From: MGBC120314 sp964403785
GTDB lineage: Bacteria; Bacillota; Clostridia; Lachnospirales; Lachnospiraceae
Assembly (NCBI GenBank): GCA_964403785.1
Contig: CAYOHM010000091.1
Location: forward strand, 1 to 6,862
DNA: 6,862 bases
Direction: 5' to 3'
The notes under the pieces are model-generated. The model was not told the DNA's origin. It saw nothing but the letters and a program-made list of their open reading frames with translations, and searched no databases. The position numbers and the translations under genes are program-made. Shown here piece after piece: positions 1-5,745 of this stretch (its first letter is position 1; each line of letters starts with the position of its first letter).

Positions 1-42
1 AAATCGTGCATTTCTTCAAAGTTTTTTATCCACTTATAGTCA

Positions 43-71
43 TTGCAAATAAATTTCCAATATATTATAAT
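43..71 (+). promoter_or_regulatory. Probable sigma-A promoter of serS
   Basis: A -35 box TTGCAA (43-48, four of six consensus bases) and a perfect -10 box TATAAT (66-71) are separated by exactly 17 bases. Transcription would start near 78, leaving an untranslated leader of only about 20 bases before the serS ATG. Such a leader is too short for a T-box riboswitch, so regulation by uncharged tRNA-Ser at this promoter is unlikely. The surrounding DNA is strongly A/T rich, as expected for a promoter. Not tested experimentally; a second promoter upstream of the window cannot be excluded. Confidence 0.75.
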
Positions 72-99
72 GAGAAATAATAGTCTGGAGGAAACATAG

Positions 100-1386
100 A
101 TGTTAGATATTAAATTTTTACGTGAGAACCCTGATATTGTAAAACAAAATATCAAGAACAAATTCCAGGATGAAAAGCTCCCACTTGTTGACGAGGTTAT
201 CGCACTGGATGCACAGAGCCGCGCAGTACAGGCAGAAGCCGATGCTATCCGTGGTGAGAAGAACAAGCTTTCTAAACAGATTGGTGCTCTTATGGCACAG
301 GGCAAGAAGGATGAGGCTGAAAGCGTTAAGGCACAGGTTGCAGCAAATTCTGCGCGTCTTAATGAACTTGAGGAGCAGGAGCCTGTTCTGGCTGAAAAGA
401 TAAAAAAGATTATGATGATTATTCCGAATATCATCGATCCGAGCGTTCCAATAGGCAGGGATGACAGCGAGAACGTTGAAGTTGAGCGTTTTGGTGAGCC
501 TGTTGTGCCGGACTTTGAAATTCCTTACCACACGGAAATTATGGAGAGCTTTAACGGCATTGACCTTGATGCCGCAGGCAAGGTTGCAGGAAATGGTTTC
601 TACTACCTTATGGGTGATATAGCAAGACTCCACTCAGCCGTTATTTCCTATGCAAGAGATTTTATGATAAACCGCGGTTTTACATACTGTGTTCCGCCTT
701 TTATGATTAGGAGCAATGTTGTTACCGGTGTTATGAGCTTTTCCGAGATGGATGCGATGATGTACAAGATTGAGGGTGAAGATCTCTACCTCATCGGCAC
801 AAGTGAACATTCAATGATTGGCAAATATATTGACACTATTATTAAGGAGGACACTCTCCCTCATACGCTTACCAGCTACTCTCCATGTTTCCGTAAGGAA
901 AAGGGTGCTCATGGTATTGAGGAACGTGGTGTTTACCGTATTCATCAGTTTGAGAAGCAGGAAATGATTGTTATATGTAAGCCTGAGGACAGCCCGATGT
1001 GGTTTGACAAATTGTGGCAGAACACTGTTGATTTGTTCCGTTCACTTGACATTCCGGTGCGTACGCTTGAATGCTGTTCCGGTGACCTTGCCGACCTGAA
1101 GGTTAAGTCCGTTGACGTTGAAGCCTGGTCTCCGCGTCAGAAAAAATACTTTGAGGTGGGAAGCTGCTCTAATCTGGGAGATGCTCAGGCAAGAAGGCTT
1201 AAGATACGAATTGACGGCAAGAATGGCAAATATCTTGCACATACATTAAATAACACAGTGGTTGCTCCGCCGAGAATGCTTATTGCTTTCCTGGAGAACA
1301 ACTTAAATGCGGACGGGTCAGTCAGCATTCCTGCTGCACTAAGACCTTATATGGGCGGAATGGAAAAAATCGAAAAGAAGAATTAG
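100..1386 (+). CDS. serS: Seryl-tRNA synthetase (serine--tRNA ligase)
   Basis: Cytoplasmic class II aminoacyl-tRNA synthetase that charges tRNA-Ser (and tRNA-Sec where present) with serine using ATP. The 428 residues match the usual bacterial length of about 420-430. Residues ~27-105 form the charged, heptad-like long helical arm that grips the tRNA. The catalytic domain follows: a motif 1 region (~163-200, ending in the PP pair 199-200), the serine-site TSE (234-236), motif 2 with FRKEKG (264-269) and HQFEKQE (282-288), SCSN (355-358), and motif 3 around Arg392 (LNNTVVAPPRMLIAFLE). Motifs 2 and 3 differ in wording from the E. coli enzyme but keep the key Arg and Glu residues. The ATG at 100 is chosen because GGAGG (87-91) sits 8 bases upstream and the MLDIKFLREN opening is typical. 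The next gene follows after 21 bases, probably in the same transcript. Confidence 0.97.
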   Translation: MLDIKFLRENPDIVKQNIKNKFQDEKLPLVDEVIALDAQSRAVQAEADAIRGEKNKLSKQIGALMAQGKKDEAESVKAQVAANSARLNELEEQEPVLAEKIKKIMMIIPNIIDPSVPIGRDDSENVEVERFGEPVVPDFEIPYHTEIMESFNGIDLDAAGKVAGNGFYYLMGDIARLHSAVISYARDFMINRGFTYCVPPFMIRSNVVTGVMSFSEMDAMMYKIEGEDLYLIGTSEHSMIGKYIDTIIKEDTLPHTLTSYSPCFRKEKGAHGIEERGVYRIHQFEKQEMIVICKPEDSPMWFDKLWQNTVDLFRSLDIPVRTLECCSGDLADLKVKSVDVEAWSPRQKKYFEVGSCSNLGDAQARRLKIRIDGKNGKYLAHTLNNTVVAPPRMLIAFLENNLNADGSVSIPAALRPYMGGMEKIEKKN

Positions 1387-1407
1387 CTTTTTCTGAAGGG
1401 ATTATTT

Positions 1408-2304
1408 ATGCATTTATTTTTAAGAACTATCGGCTTTGCAGGTATTGACACACCTGCAAAGGAAAACCGGTTAATTCGCAGATTAATAAGAGAAGCCATT
1501 GCTGCAAACAGCGTAAAGTACCTGAAATATCCGGATGATAACGGCAAATCAGGTATAGGTATTATTGAGGCTTCCTGCGGAAAGGATATCGGTATCTGTA
1601 TCAAGGGCAGCTACAACGGCTCTGATAAATTTAAAATGGAATACTACTATCCTTATTTAAAAAGTGACTGCCTTTCCAATATTGACGAGCTTAGTATTGA
1701 ACGTCACGCTGACAAAGATTCCTATGCCATACTCTGTGATGAGATTAAAAGCGGAGTTACTTTGATTTTTTACCTTCAGAATATTTATGATTATTTTAAG
1801 TACAAGACAGGAAGAAAGACTATCTGCGGCAGGTCTGTTGCACTCTCAGGACTTTCTAATGACGGCAGGATTCTTTTTCCTACGCTAAAGAGTGACAAAC
1901 AGCTTCGCAAAATCAGGCAGGATGCCCTTGTCCGCAACCAGCTTATAGATGCTGCCAGAAATGGCGATGAAGAAGCCCTTGAGAATCTCACAATCGAGGA
2001 TCTCGATACCTATTCACAGATTTCCCAGAGGGTTGAAAAGGAGGACATATACTCAGTAGTTGATACAACCTTTATGCCGTACGGAATTGAATGTGACCAG
2101 TACACGGTAATCGGCGAAATACTTGACGTGGCATATCAGGACAATGTATTAACCGGTGAGCGTGTCTGCATAATGCAGCTTGATTGCAATGACATAATCC
2201 TGAAAGCCGCTATCAATACAGCCGACCTGCTTGGTGAGCCTGAGGTCGGACGCAGGTTTAAGGGCTCGATGTGGATAAGCGCCGAGGTGAATTTTGTATA
2301 TTAA
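1408..2304 (+). CDS. DUF3881-type protein of unknown function
   Basis: Hypothetical protein of 298 residues. The opening MHLFLRTIGF and the C-terminal stretch around TFMPYGIECDQYTVIGEILD (221-240) resemble, from memory, the uncharacterised DUF3881 family of Lachnospiraceae. No enzymatic or binding function is known to me. No signal peptide or membrane segment is visible, so it is probably cytoplasmic. There is a basic N-terminal helix-like patch (RLIRRLIREA, 21-30), a mixed alpha/beta-looking centre, and an acidic helix-rich segment (~180-211) before the conserved-looking C-terminal domain (~215-298). The ATG at 1408 has GAAGGG (1395-1400) 7 bases upstream. It lies 21 bases behind serS without a terminator between, which suggests co-transcription; whether this means a role linked to translation is only a guess. 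Family assignment moderately sure, function unknown. Confidence 0.85.
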   Translation: MHLFLRTIGFAGIDTPAKENRLIRRLIREAIAANSVKYLKYPDDNGKSGIGIIEASCGKDIGICIKGSYNGSDKFKMEYYYPYLKSDCLSNIDELSIERHADKDSYAILCDEIKSGVTLIFYLQNIYDYFKYKTGRKTICGRSVALSGLSNDGRILFPTLKSDKQLRKIRQDALVRNQLIDAARNGDEEALENLTIEDLDTYSQISQRVEKEDIYSVVDTTFMPYGIECDQYTVIGEILDVAYQDNVLTGERVCIMQLDCNDIILKAAINTADLLGEPEVGRRFKGSMWISAEVNFVY

Positions 2305-2315
2305 ATATAAAATAC

Positions 2316-2344
2316 TTGATTATTGCAATTTAATAATATAAAAT
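2316..2344 (+). promoter_or_regulatory. Possible promoter of the tRNA-Arg gene
   Basis: TTGATT (2316-2321, four of six -35 bases) and TAAAAT (2339-2344, five of six -10 bases) are 17 bases apart. Transcription would begin near 2351, about 17 bases before the mature tRNA. The whole gap is A/T rich, so chance matches are easy and the call is tentative. No terminator precedes it, so the serS transcript could also read into the tRNA. Confidence 0.5.
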
Positions 2345-2350
2345 AGACTT

Positions 2351-2364
2351 GTTGCGGATGCAAC
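2351..2364 (+). other. Small hairpin in the tRNA 5' leader
   Basis: GTTGC (2351-2355) and GCAAC (2360-2364) are perfect reverse complements around a GGAT loop, ending three bases before the tRNA. The stem is only 5 bp. It may form in the precursor that RNase P trims, or may be chance. Confidence 0.4.
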
Positions 2365-2367
2365 CTT

Positions 2368-2439
2368 GCTCTCATAGTTAAATGGATATAACAGGCCCCT
2401 CCTAAGGGTCAATTGTAGGTTCGATTCCCACTGGGAGCA
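2368..2439 (+). tRNA. tRNA-Arg, anticodon CCU (reads AGG)
   Basis: A full cloverleaf of 72 bases can be drawn. The acceptor stem pairs 2368-2374 with 2432-2438 (7 bp, one G-U). The D stem GTTA/TAAC is 2377-2380 with 2389-2392. The anticodon stem pairs 2394-2398 with 2406-2410 (one G-U), and loop CTCCTAA carries CCT at 2401-2403. The variable loop is 4 bases (2411-2414). The T stem pairs 2415-2419 with 2427-2431 around TTCGATT. The discriminator is A2439 and CCA is not encoded, so it must be added after transcription. One oddity is an A-C mismatch in the middle of the T stem (2417 with 2429). This tRNA decodes the AGG arginine codon. It has a probable own promoter and is followed at once by a terminator. 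Confidence 0.95.
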
Positions 2440-2444
2440 CTGAC

Positions 2445-2476
2445 AAAAGCACGAGTTTTCTCGTGCTTTTTTGTTT
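2445..2476 (+). terminator. Strong intrinsic terminator after tRNA-Arg
   Basis: GCACGAG (2449-2455) and CTCGTGC (2460-2466) form a perfect 7 bp stem with a TTTT loop. AAAA before and TTTT after extend it to 11 bp. A T-run (2467-2472, then GTTT) follows, the classic form of a Rho-independent terminator. It ends the tRNA transcript (and any read-through from serS) and insulates the atp operon. Confidence 0.95.
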
Positions 2477-2503
2477 GACAAAAAATTTTTATAGGGTTAT
2501 ACT
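2475..2503 (+). promoter_or_regulatory. Promoter of the atp operon
   Basis: A perfect -35 box TTGACA (2475-2480) and a -10 box TATACT (2498-2503, five of six) have the ideal 17-base spacing. Transcription should start near 2510, giving a leader of about 39 bases before atpB. This is the strongest-looking promoter in the window, fitting a heavily expressed operon. The -35 box lies just two bases past the T-run of the preceding terminator. No operator or riboswitch fits in the short leader. Confidence 0.88.
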
Positions 2504-2548
2504 AAATGGCTGAATAGGGGGATTTCAGTAGAAAGGATGTGAAAATAA

Positions 2549-3238
2549 ATGAGTAATTTAGCAACAGAATTGATGGAGCAGCTTGAATGTCAGACTGTGT
2601 TTTCATTTAACATCGGAAGCTTTCAGGTAAATGTTTCCGAATCCGTTGTGGTCACATGGATCATAATGGCAGTTCTGATTCTCCTGTCAATATTTCTGAC
2701 GCGCAATCTCAAGGTTAATAACATCAGCAAACGTCAGGCTGTGGCTGAGCTTATCGTCACCAAGGCTACCGGTCTTGTTGAAGGTATGCTGGGACCTGAA
2801 GGGAAGGCCTATGTTCCGTATCTGACAACCGTACTGCTTTATATCGGAGTTGCCAATATAATCGGAATATTCGGCTTCAAGGCACCGACGAAGGACCTTA
2901 ATGTTACTATTGCCCTTGCCGTTATGAGTATTGTTCTCGTAGAGGCCGCAGGTATCTACCACAATGGTTTTAAGAAATGGCTTCATAAGTTTACTGAGCC
3001 GGTTGCCGTTGTTACTCCAATCAATATTCTTGAAATTGTTACAAGACCATTGTCATTGTGTATGCGTCTTTTTGGTAATGTGCTTGGCGCTTTCGTTATC
3101 ATGGAGTTACTGAAATATGTGCTGCCGGCATTTGTTCCAGCAGTATTCTGCCTGTATTTTGATTTATTTGACGGATTACTTCAGGCGTATGTATTTGTAT
3201 TTTTAACCTCACTGTATATCAGCGAGGCAATCGAGTAA
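2549..3238 (+). CDS. atpB: ATP synthase F0 subunit a
   Basis: Membrane stator subunit of the F-type ATP synthase; it forms the two half-channels that carry ions to and from the c-ring. The 229 residues are within the usual bacterial range of about 220-270. Several hydrophobic segments are visible (~32-51, 89-109, 118-136, ~175-195 and 197-225). The invariant channel arginine is R173 in SLCMRLFGN, and PTKDLNVT (113-120) is the usual loop before a membrane helix. The ATG at 2549 is preceded by AAAGGA (2532-2537). An ATG-TGA start-stop pair (2537-2542) lies inside the leader just before the gene, probably without meaning. It is the first gene of the operon; no atpI precedes it in the window. Confidence 0.96.
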   Translation: MSNLATELMEQLECQTVFSFNIGSFQVNVSESVVVTWIIMAVLILLSIFLTRNLKVNNISKRQAVAELIVTKATGLVEGMLGPEGKAYVPYLTTVLLYIGVANIIGIFGFKAPTKDLNVTIALAVMSIVLVEAAGIYHNGFKKWLHKFTEPVAVVTPINILEIVTRPLSLCMRLFGNVLGAFVIMELLKYVLPAFVPAVFCLYFDLFDGLLQAYVFVFLTSLYISEAIE

Positions 3239-3268
3239 GAATCTATTAAAATGTAAAGGAGAAAATTT

Positions 3269-3490
3269 ATGGAAAGTTTAGTTGCAATTGGTGCAGGTAT
3301 CGCTGTACTCAGTGTTCTTGGAGCAGGTGTCGGAATCGGTATTGCCACAGGTAAGGCGGTTGAAGGTATCGCCAGACAGCCTGAGGCGGAAGGTAAGATT
3401 AGTAAGGTTTTGATTCTTGGTTGTGCGCTTGCGGAGGCAACAGCAATTTACGGCTTCGTTATAGCACTTATGATTATAGTAATGTTGTAG
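3269..3490 (+). CDS. atpE: ATP synthase F0 subunit c (rotor ring)
   Basis: Small lipid-soluble subunit that forms the rotating ring of F0; each copy carries one ion. The 73 residues make two membrane helices (~5-27 and ~47-72) joined by the polar loop RQPEAEGK (36-43), which touches gamma/epsilon. The ion-binding carboxylate is E56. Compared with Na+-type c subunits such as that of Ilyobacter tartaricus, the helix 1 Gln position is I24 and the Ser after the Glu is A57, while T58 and Y61 are kept. Loss of two Na+ ligands points to H+ coupling (inference). The ribosome binding site AAAGGAG (3255-3261), 7 bases before the ATG in an A/T-rich gap, is the best in the operon and fits the need for many copies of c per complex. 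Confidence 0.97.
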   Translation: MESLVAIGAGIAVLSVLGAGVGIGIATGKAVEGIARQPEAEGKISKVLILGCALAEATAIYGFVIALMIIVML

Positions 3491-3517
3491 TAAAACACAG
3501 ATAGGTAGGGTAAAAAT

Positions 3518-4009
3518 ATGCTTCGTGTTGATATAAATTTATTATTTACAATCATCAATCTTCTTGTACTTTTTGTTGCCATGAAGATTTTTCTTTTTAA
3601 ACCGGTACAGGAGATTATTGCAAAGAGACAGGCACAGGCAGATGAACAGTTTGCAAAGGCAGAGGCAAAGGAGCAGGAGGCAGAGACTTTAAAGCAAAAA
3701 TACGAGGAGTCTCTTTCCGATGCCCAGAAGGAACGCGAGAATGTTTTATGCGATGCCAAGAAATCTGCCGAGCAGGAATACAATAAAATTGTTTCCAAAG
3801 CAAAGCAGGATGCCGACGTGCTCCGTGAGAACATCATCAATGATGCTAACGAGCAAAAGGCAAAGATTATTGATTCAGCTAAGCAGGACATCACTGATAT
3901 GGTTGTTGATGCTGCTGCAAAGGTTGTTGGTGCCAATGCCTCTTCTGAGCTTGACAGCTCTTTATATGACAAATTTTTAGGTAAAGCAGGTGATGTAAGT
4001 GGCAAATAA
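3518..4009 (+). CDS. atpF: ATP synthase F0 subunit b (peripheral stalk)
   Basis: Peripheral stalk subunit that links subunit a in the membrane to the top of F1, normally through delta. The 163 residues are of usual length. One N-terminal membrane helix (~8-28, ending in FLFKPV) is followed by a long, highly charged Ala/Glu/Lys/Gln-rich helix (~35-130) able to form the b-b coiled coil. The C-terminal region (~124-163, DITDMVVDAAAKVVG and after) is the part that in other enzymes binds delta. No extra domain is fused to it, unlike the b-delta fusion of mycobacteria. A TAGGG-like ribosome binding site ends 7 bases before the ATG. Its last 11 bases overlap the start of atpA. The expected separate delta gene does not follow. 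Confidence 0.95.
   Translation: MLRVDINLLFTIINLLVLFVAMKIFLFKPVQEIIAKRQAQADEQFAKAEAKEQEAETLKQKYEESLSDAQKERENVLCDAKKSAEQEYNKIVSKAKQDADVLRENIINDANEQKAKIIDSAKQDITDMVVDAAAKVVGANASSELDSSLYDKFLGKAGDVSGK
3988..3993 (+). promoter_or_regulatory. Ribosome binding site fixing the GTG start of atpA
   Basis: AGGTGA, complementary to the 3' end of 16S rRNA, lies inside the end of atpF, 5 bases before the GTG at 3999. A TAA (3996-3998) is in frame just upstream of that GTG, so the reading frame cannot extend further back. The next in-frame ATG, GTG or TTG is the GTG at 4398, inside the alpha beta-barrel. This site therefore decides that the delta-like extension is translated as part of atpA. Confidence 0.8.
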
Positions 4010-5744
4010 TACAATTAATGCTGCAACTCTTACATATGTCACACCGCCGACTGCCGAGCAGCTTGACAAAATAAAAGAATTTCTTAAAAAAGAGGTTCCT
4101 GACAGCGATTTAGAAATCAATTGTGTCGAGGACCCCTCACTAAAAAGCGGTTTCATATTAAGAATCGGTCACAAGGAATATGACTGGAGCGAAAAGGCAC
4201 GTATCAAACAGCTTGAGGATAAGCTCTTAGACGCTGTTGGTAACGGAACGGATAAAAACATCCTCTCCATCCTTCGCTCTAATATAGAAGATTTTGAACT
4301 TGAGGCAAAAAATAACGAGATTGGTATAGTAACGTGGGTAGGTGACGGAATTGCCAATGTCGAGGGAATTGAACATGCCTTCTTCGGTGAAATCGTCGTG
4401 TTTGAATGCGGCGTTAAGGGTATGGTTCAGGATGTACGCCGTGATGAGACCGGTATCATATTGTTTGGTCATGACACAGAGATTTATGAGGGCTCCAAGG
4501 TAACACGTACCGGCAAGCTGGCAGGTATTTCTGTCGGTGAGGCATACAAGGGCAGGGTTATTGATGCTCTCGGAAATCCTCTCGACGGCAATGGCGAAAT
4601 CAAAGCCGAGGGACAGCGCCCGATTGAAAATCCTGCACCCGGAATTGTAGACCGTAAATCCGTTTCAGTACCGATGGAAACAGGTATACTCGCCATAGAT
4701 TCAATGTTCCCTATCGGACGTGGCCAGCGTGAGCTTATCATTGGTGACCGTCAGACCGGTAAGACCTCTATTGCCATGGACACTATCATAAACCAGAAGG
4801 GCAAGGATGTTGTCTGTATTTACGTTTCCATAGGCCAGAAGGCATCAACCATTGCCAAGCTGGTTAACACCCTAAAAACAACCGGAGCTATGGATTACAC
4901 CATCGTTGTATCCGCAACCGCCTCTGATCCGGCTCCCCTTCAGTATATTGCTCCTTATTCCGGTACTGCTCTTGCAGAGTTCTTTATGTATCAGGGCAAG
5001 GATGTACTGATAGTTTATGATGATCTTTCAAAGCATGCCGTGGCTTATCGTGCAATATCATTGCTGCTTGAGCGTTCACCGGGACGTGAGGCTTATCCGG
5101 GTGATGTATTCTATTTACATTCAAGACTGCTTGAGCGTTCAAGCCGCCTTACACAGGAGGCTGGAGGCGGTTCAATTACTGCCCTTCCGATTATTGAGAC
5201 ACAGGCCGGTGATGTATCTGCTTACATTCCTACTAATGTCATCTCAATTACGGACGGCCAGATTTATCTTGAAAGTGAATTATTCTTTGCAGGCCAGCGT
5301 CCTGCTGTTAATGTAGGTCTTTCGGTATCCCGTGTCGGCGGTGCTGCACAGACCAAGGCTATGAAAAAGGCAGCCGGCAGTATCCGTATTGACTTAGCTC
5401 AATATCGTGAAATGGAAGTATTTACACAGTTTTCATCTGACCTTGATGAAAACACTAAAAAGCAGCTTGCACACGGCAAGGCTCTTATGGAATTATTAAA
5501 GCAGCCTTTGAAAAAGCCACTTAGCATGGCAGAGCAGGTAATTACACTTGTTACTGCAAATGCACATATTTTCAGTGACGTTGCCGCAAACGAAGTTAAG
5601 TCCTTCCAAAATGAACTGCTTTTGGAATTTAGTTCAAACCATTCAGACATCATTGATGAGCTTGAAAATGAAAAGGTGCTGTCTGATGAGCTCAAACAGA
5701 GAATTATCGATATAGCCGCCGAATATAAGAATCGAGTGAAATAA
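3999..5744 (+). CDS. atpA: ATP synthase F1 alpha with fused delta C-terminal domain
   Basis: The 581-residue product is about 75 longer than a normal alpha (~500-513). Residues ~9-78 resemble the C-terminal domain of delta: an opening beta strand, TAEQLDKIKEFLKKE (18-32), the DPSLKSGFILRIG stretch (45-57), YDWS (61-64, family YDGS-like) and a final helix RIKQLEDKL (68-76). A short linker (~79-86) leads into the alpha N-terminal helix (~87-104), beta-barrel (~106-175), and the nucleotide domain with Walker A GDRQTGKT (249-256), Walker B LIVYDD (337-342) and the conserved SVSRVGGAAQTK (442-453, Arg445). The C-terminal helical domain is complete. Alpha normally binds ATP without hydrolysing it and frames the catalytic sites of beta. 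The GTG start overlaps atpF by 11 bases and gamma follows after one base. No delta N-terminal domain is encoded nearby. The reading frame is clean, so a sequencing error is not needed to explain it. Confidence 0.95.
   Translation: MANNTINAATLTYVTPPTAEQLDKIKEFLKKEVPDSDLEINCVEDPSLKSGFILRIGHKEYDWSEKARIKQLEDKLLDAVGNGTDKNILSILRSNIEDFELEAKNNEIGIVTWVGDGIANVEGIEHAFFGEIVVFECGVKGMVQDVRRDETGIILFGHDTEIYEGSKVTRTGKLAGISVGEAYKGRVIDALGNPLDGNGEIKAEGQRPIENPAPGIVDRKSVSVPMETGILAIDSMFPIGRGQRELIIGDRQTGKTSIAMDTIINQKGKDVVCIYVSIGQKASTIAKLVNTLKTTGAMDYTIVVSATASDPAPLQYIAPYSGTALAEFFMYQGKDVLIVYDDLSKHAVAYRAISLLLERSPGREAYPGDVFYLHSRLLERSSRLTQEAGGGSITALPIIETQAGDVSAYIPTNVISITDGQIYLESELFFAGQRPAVNVGLSVSRVGGAAQTKAMKKAAGSIRIDLAQYREMEVFTQFSSDLDENTKKQLAHGKALMELLKQPLKKPLSMAEQVITLVTANAHIFSDVAANEVKSFQNELLLEFSSNHSDIIDELENEKVLSDELKQRIIDIAAEYKNRVK
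4023..4232 (+). other. Delta/OSCP C-terminal-like domain within atpA
   Basis: Codons 9-78 of atpA. The order strand - helix - strand (LEINCVEDPSL, 38-48) - strand with GFILRIG (51-57) - DWS - helix follows the C-terminal half of bacterial delta. E. coli delta, from memory, reads LSEQQLAKI, then VKLNCKIDKSV, then GVIIRAG, then DGSVRGRLERL. In ordinary enzymes this domain is tethered by a separate N-terminal six-helix domain and binds the b subunits. Here it is tethered covalently to alpha. Domain identity is by eye; a profile search with the OSCP/delta family would confirm it. Confidence 0.85.
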
Positions 5745-5745
5745 T

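Noticed and set aside
1..99. T-box riboswitch in front of serS, common in Bacillota
   Set aside because: The promoter is directly before the gene, leaving a leader of about 20 bases with no T-box sequence or terminator hairpin.
118..633. Minus-strand open frame (171 codons) opposite serS
   Set aside because: It lies wholly within a clearly real serS and shows no recognisable protein features.
2299..2335. Possible terminator after the DUF3881 gene (inverted repeat TATTAAAT / ATTTAATA)
   Set aside because: The stem is 8 bp of A/T pairs only, with a 21-base loop and no T-run. It is not a convincing intrinsic terminator in such A/T-rich DNA.
2323..2342. Alternative tRNA promoter using TTGCAA (2323-2328) with TATAAA (2337-2342)
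   Set aside because: The spacing is only 8 bases, too short for sigma-A; the TTGATT/TAAAAT pair with 17 bases is better.
3448..4014. Long minus-strand open frame (188 codons) opposite atpF
   Set aside because: It is the reverse reading of the biased, Ala/Glu/Lys-rich coiled-coil codons of atpF; its product is Ser/Ala/Phe-rich low-complexity sequence with no recognisable domain.
3999..4240. Idea that the delta-like extension of atpA is a separate truncated atpH joined by a sequencing frameshift
   Set aside because: The frame is open and clean from GTG through the alpha domain, has a good ribosome binding site, and lacks any stop or alternative start at the junction. The missing part is the delta N-terminus, which a frameshift at the junction would not remove.
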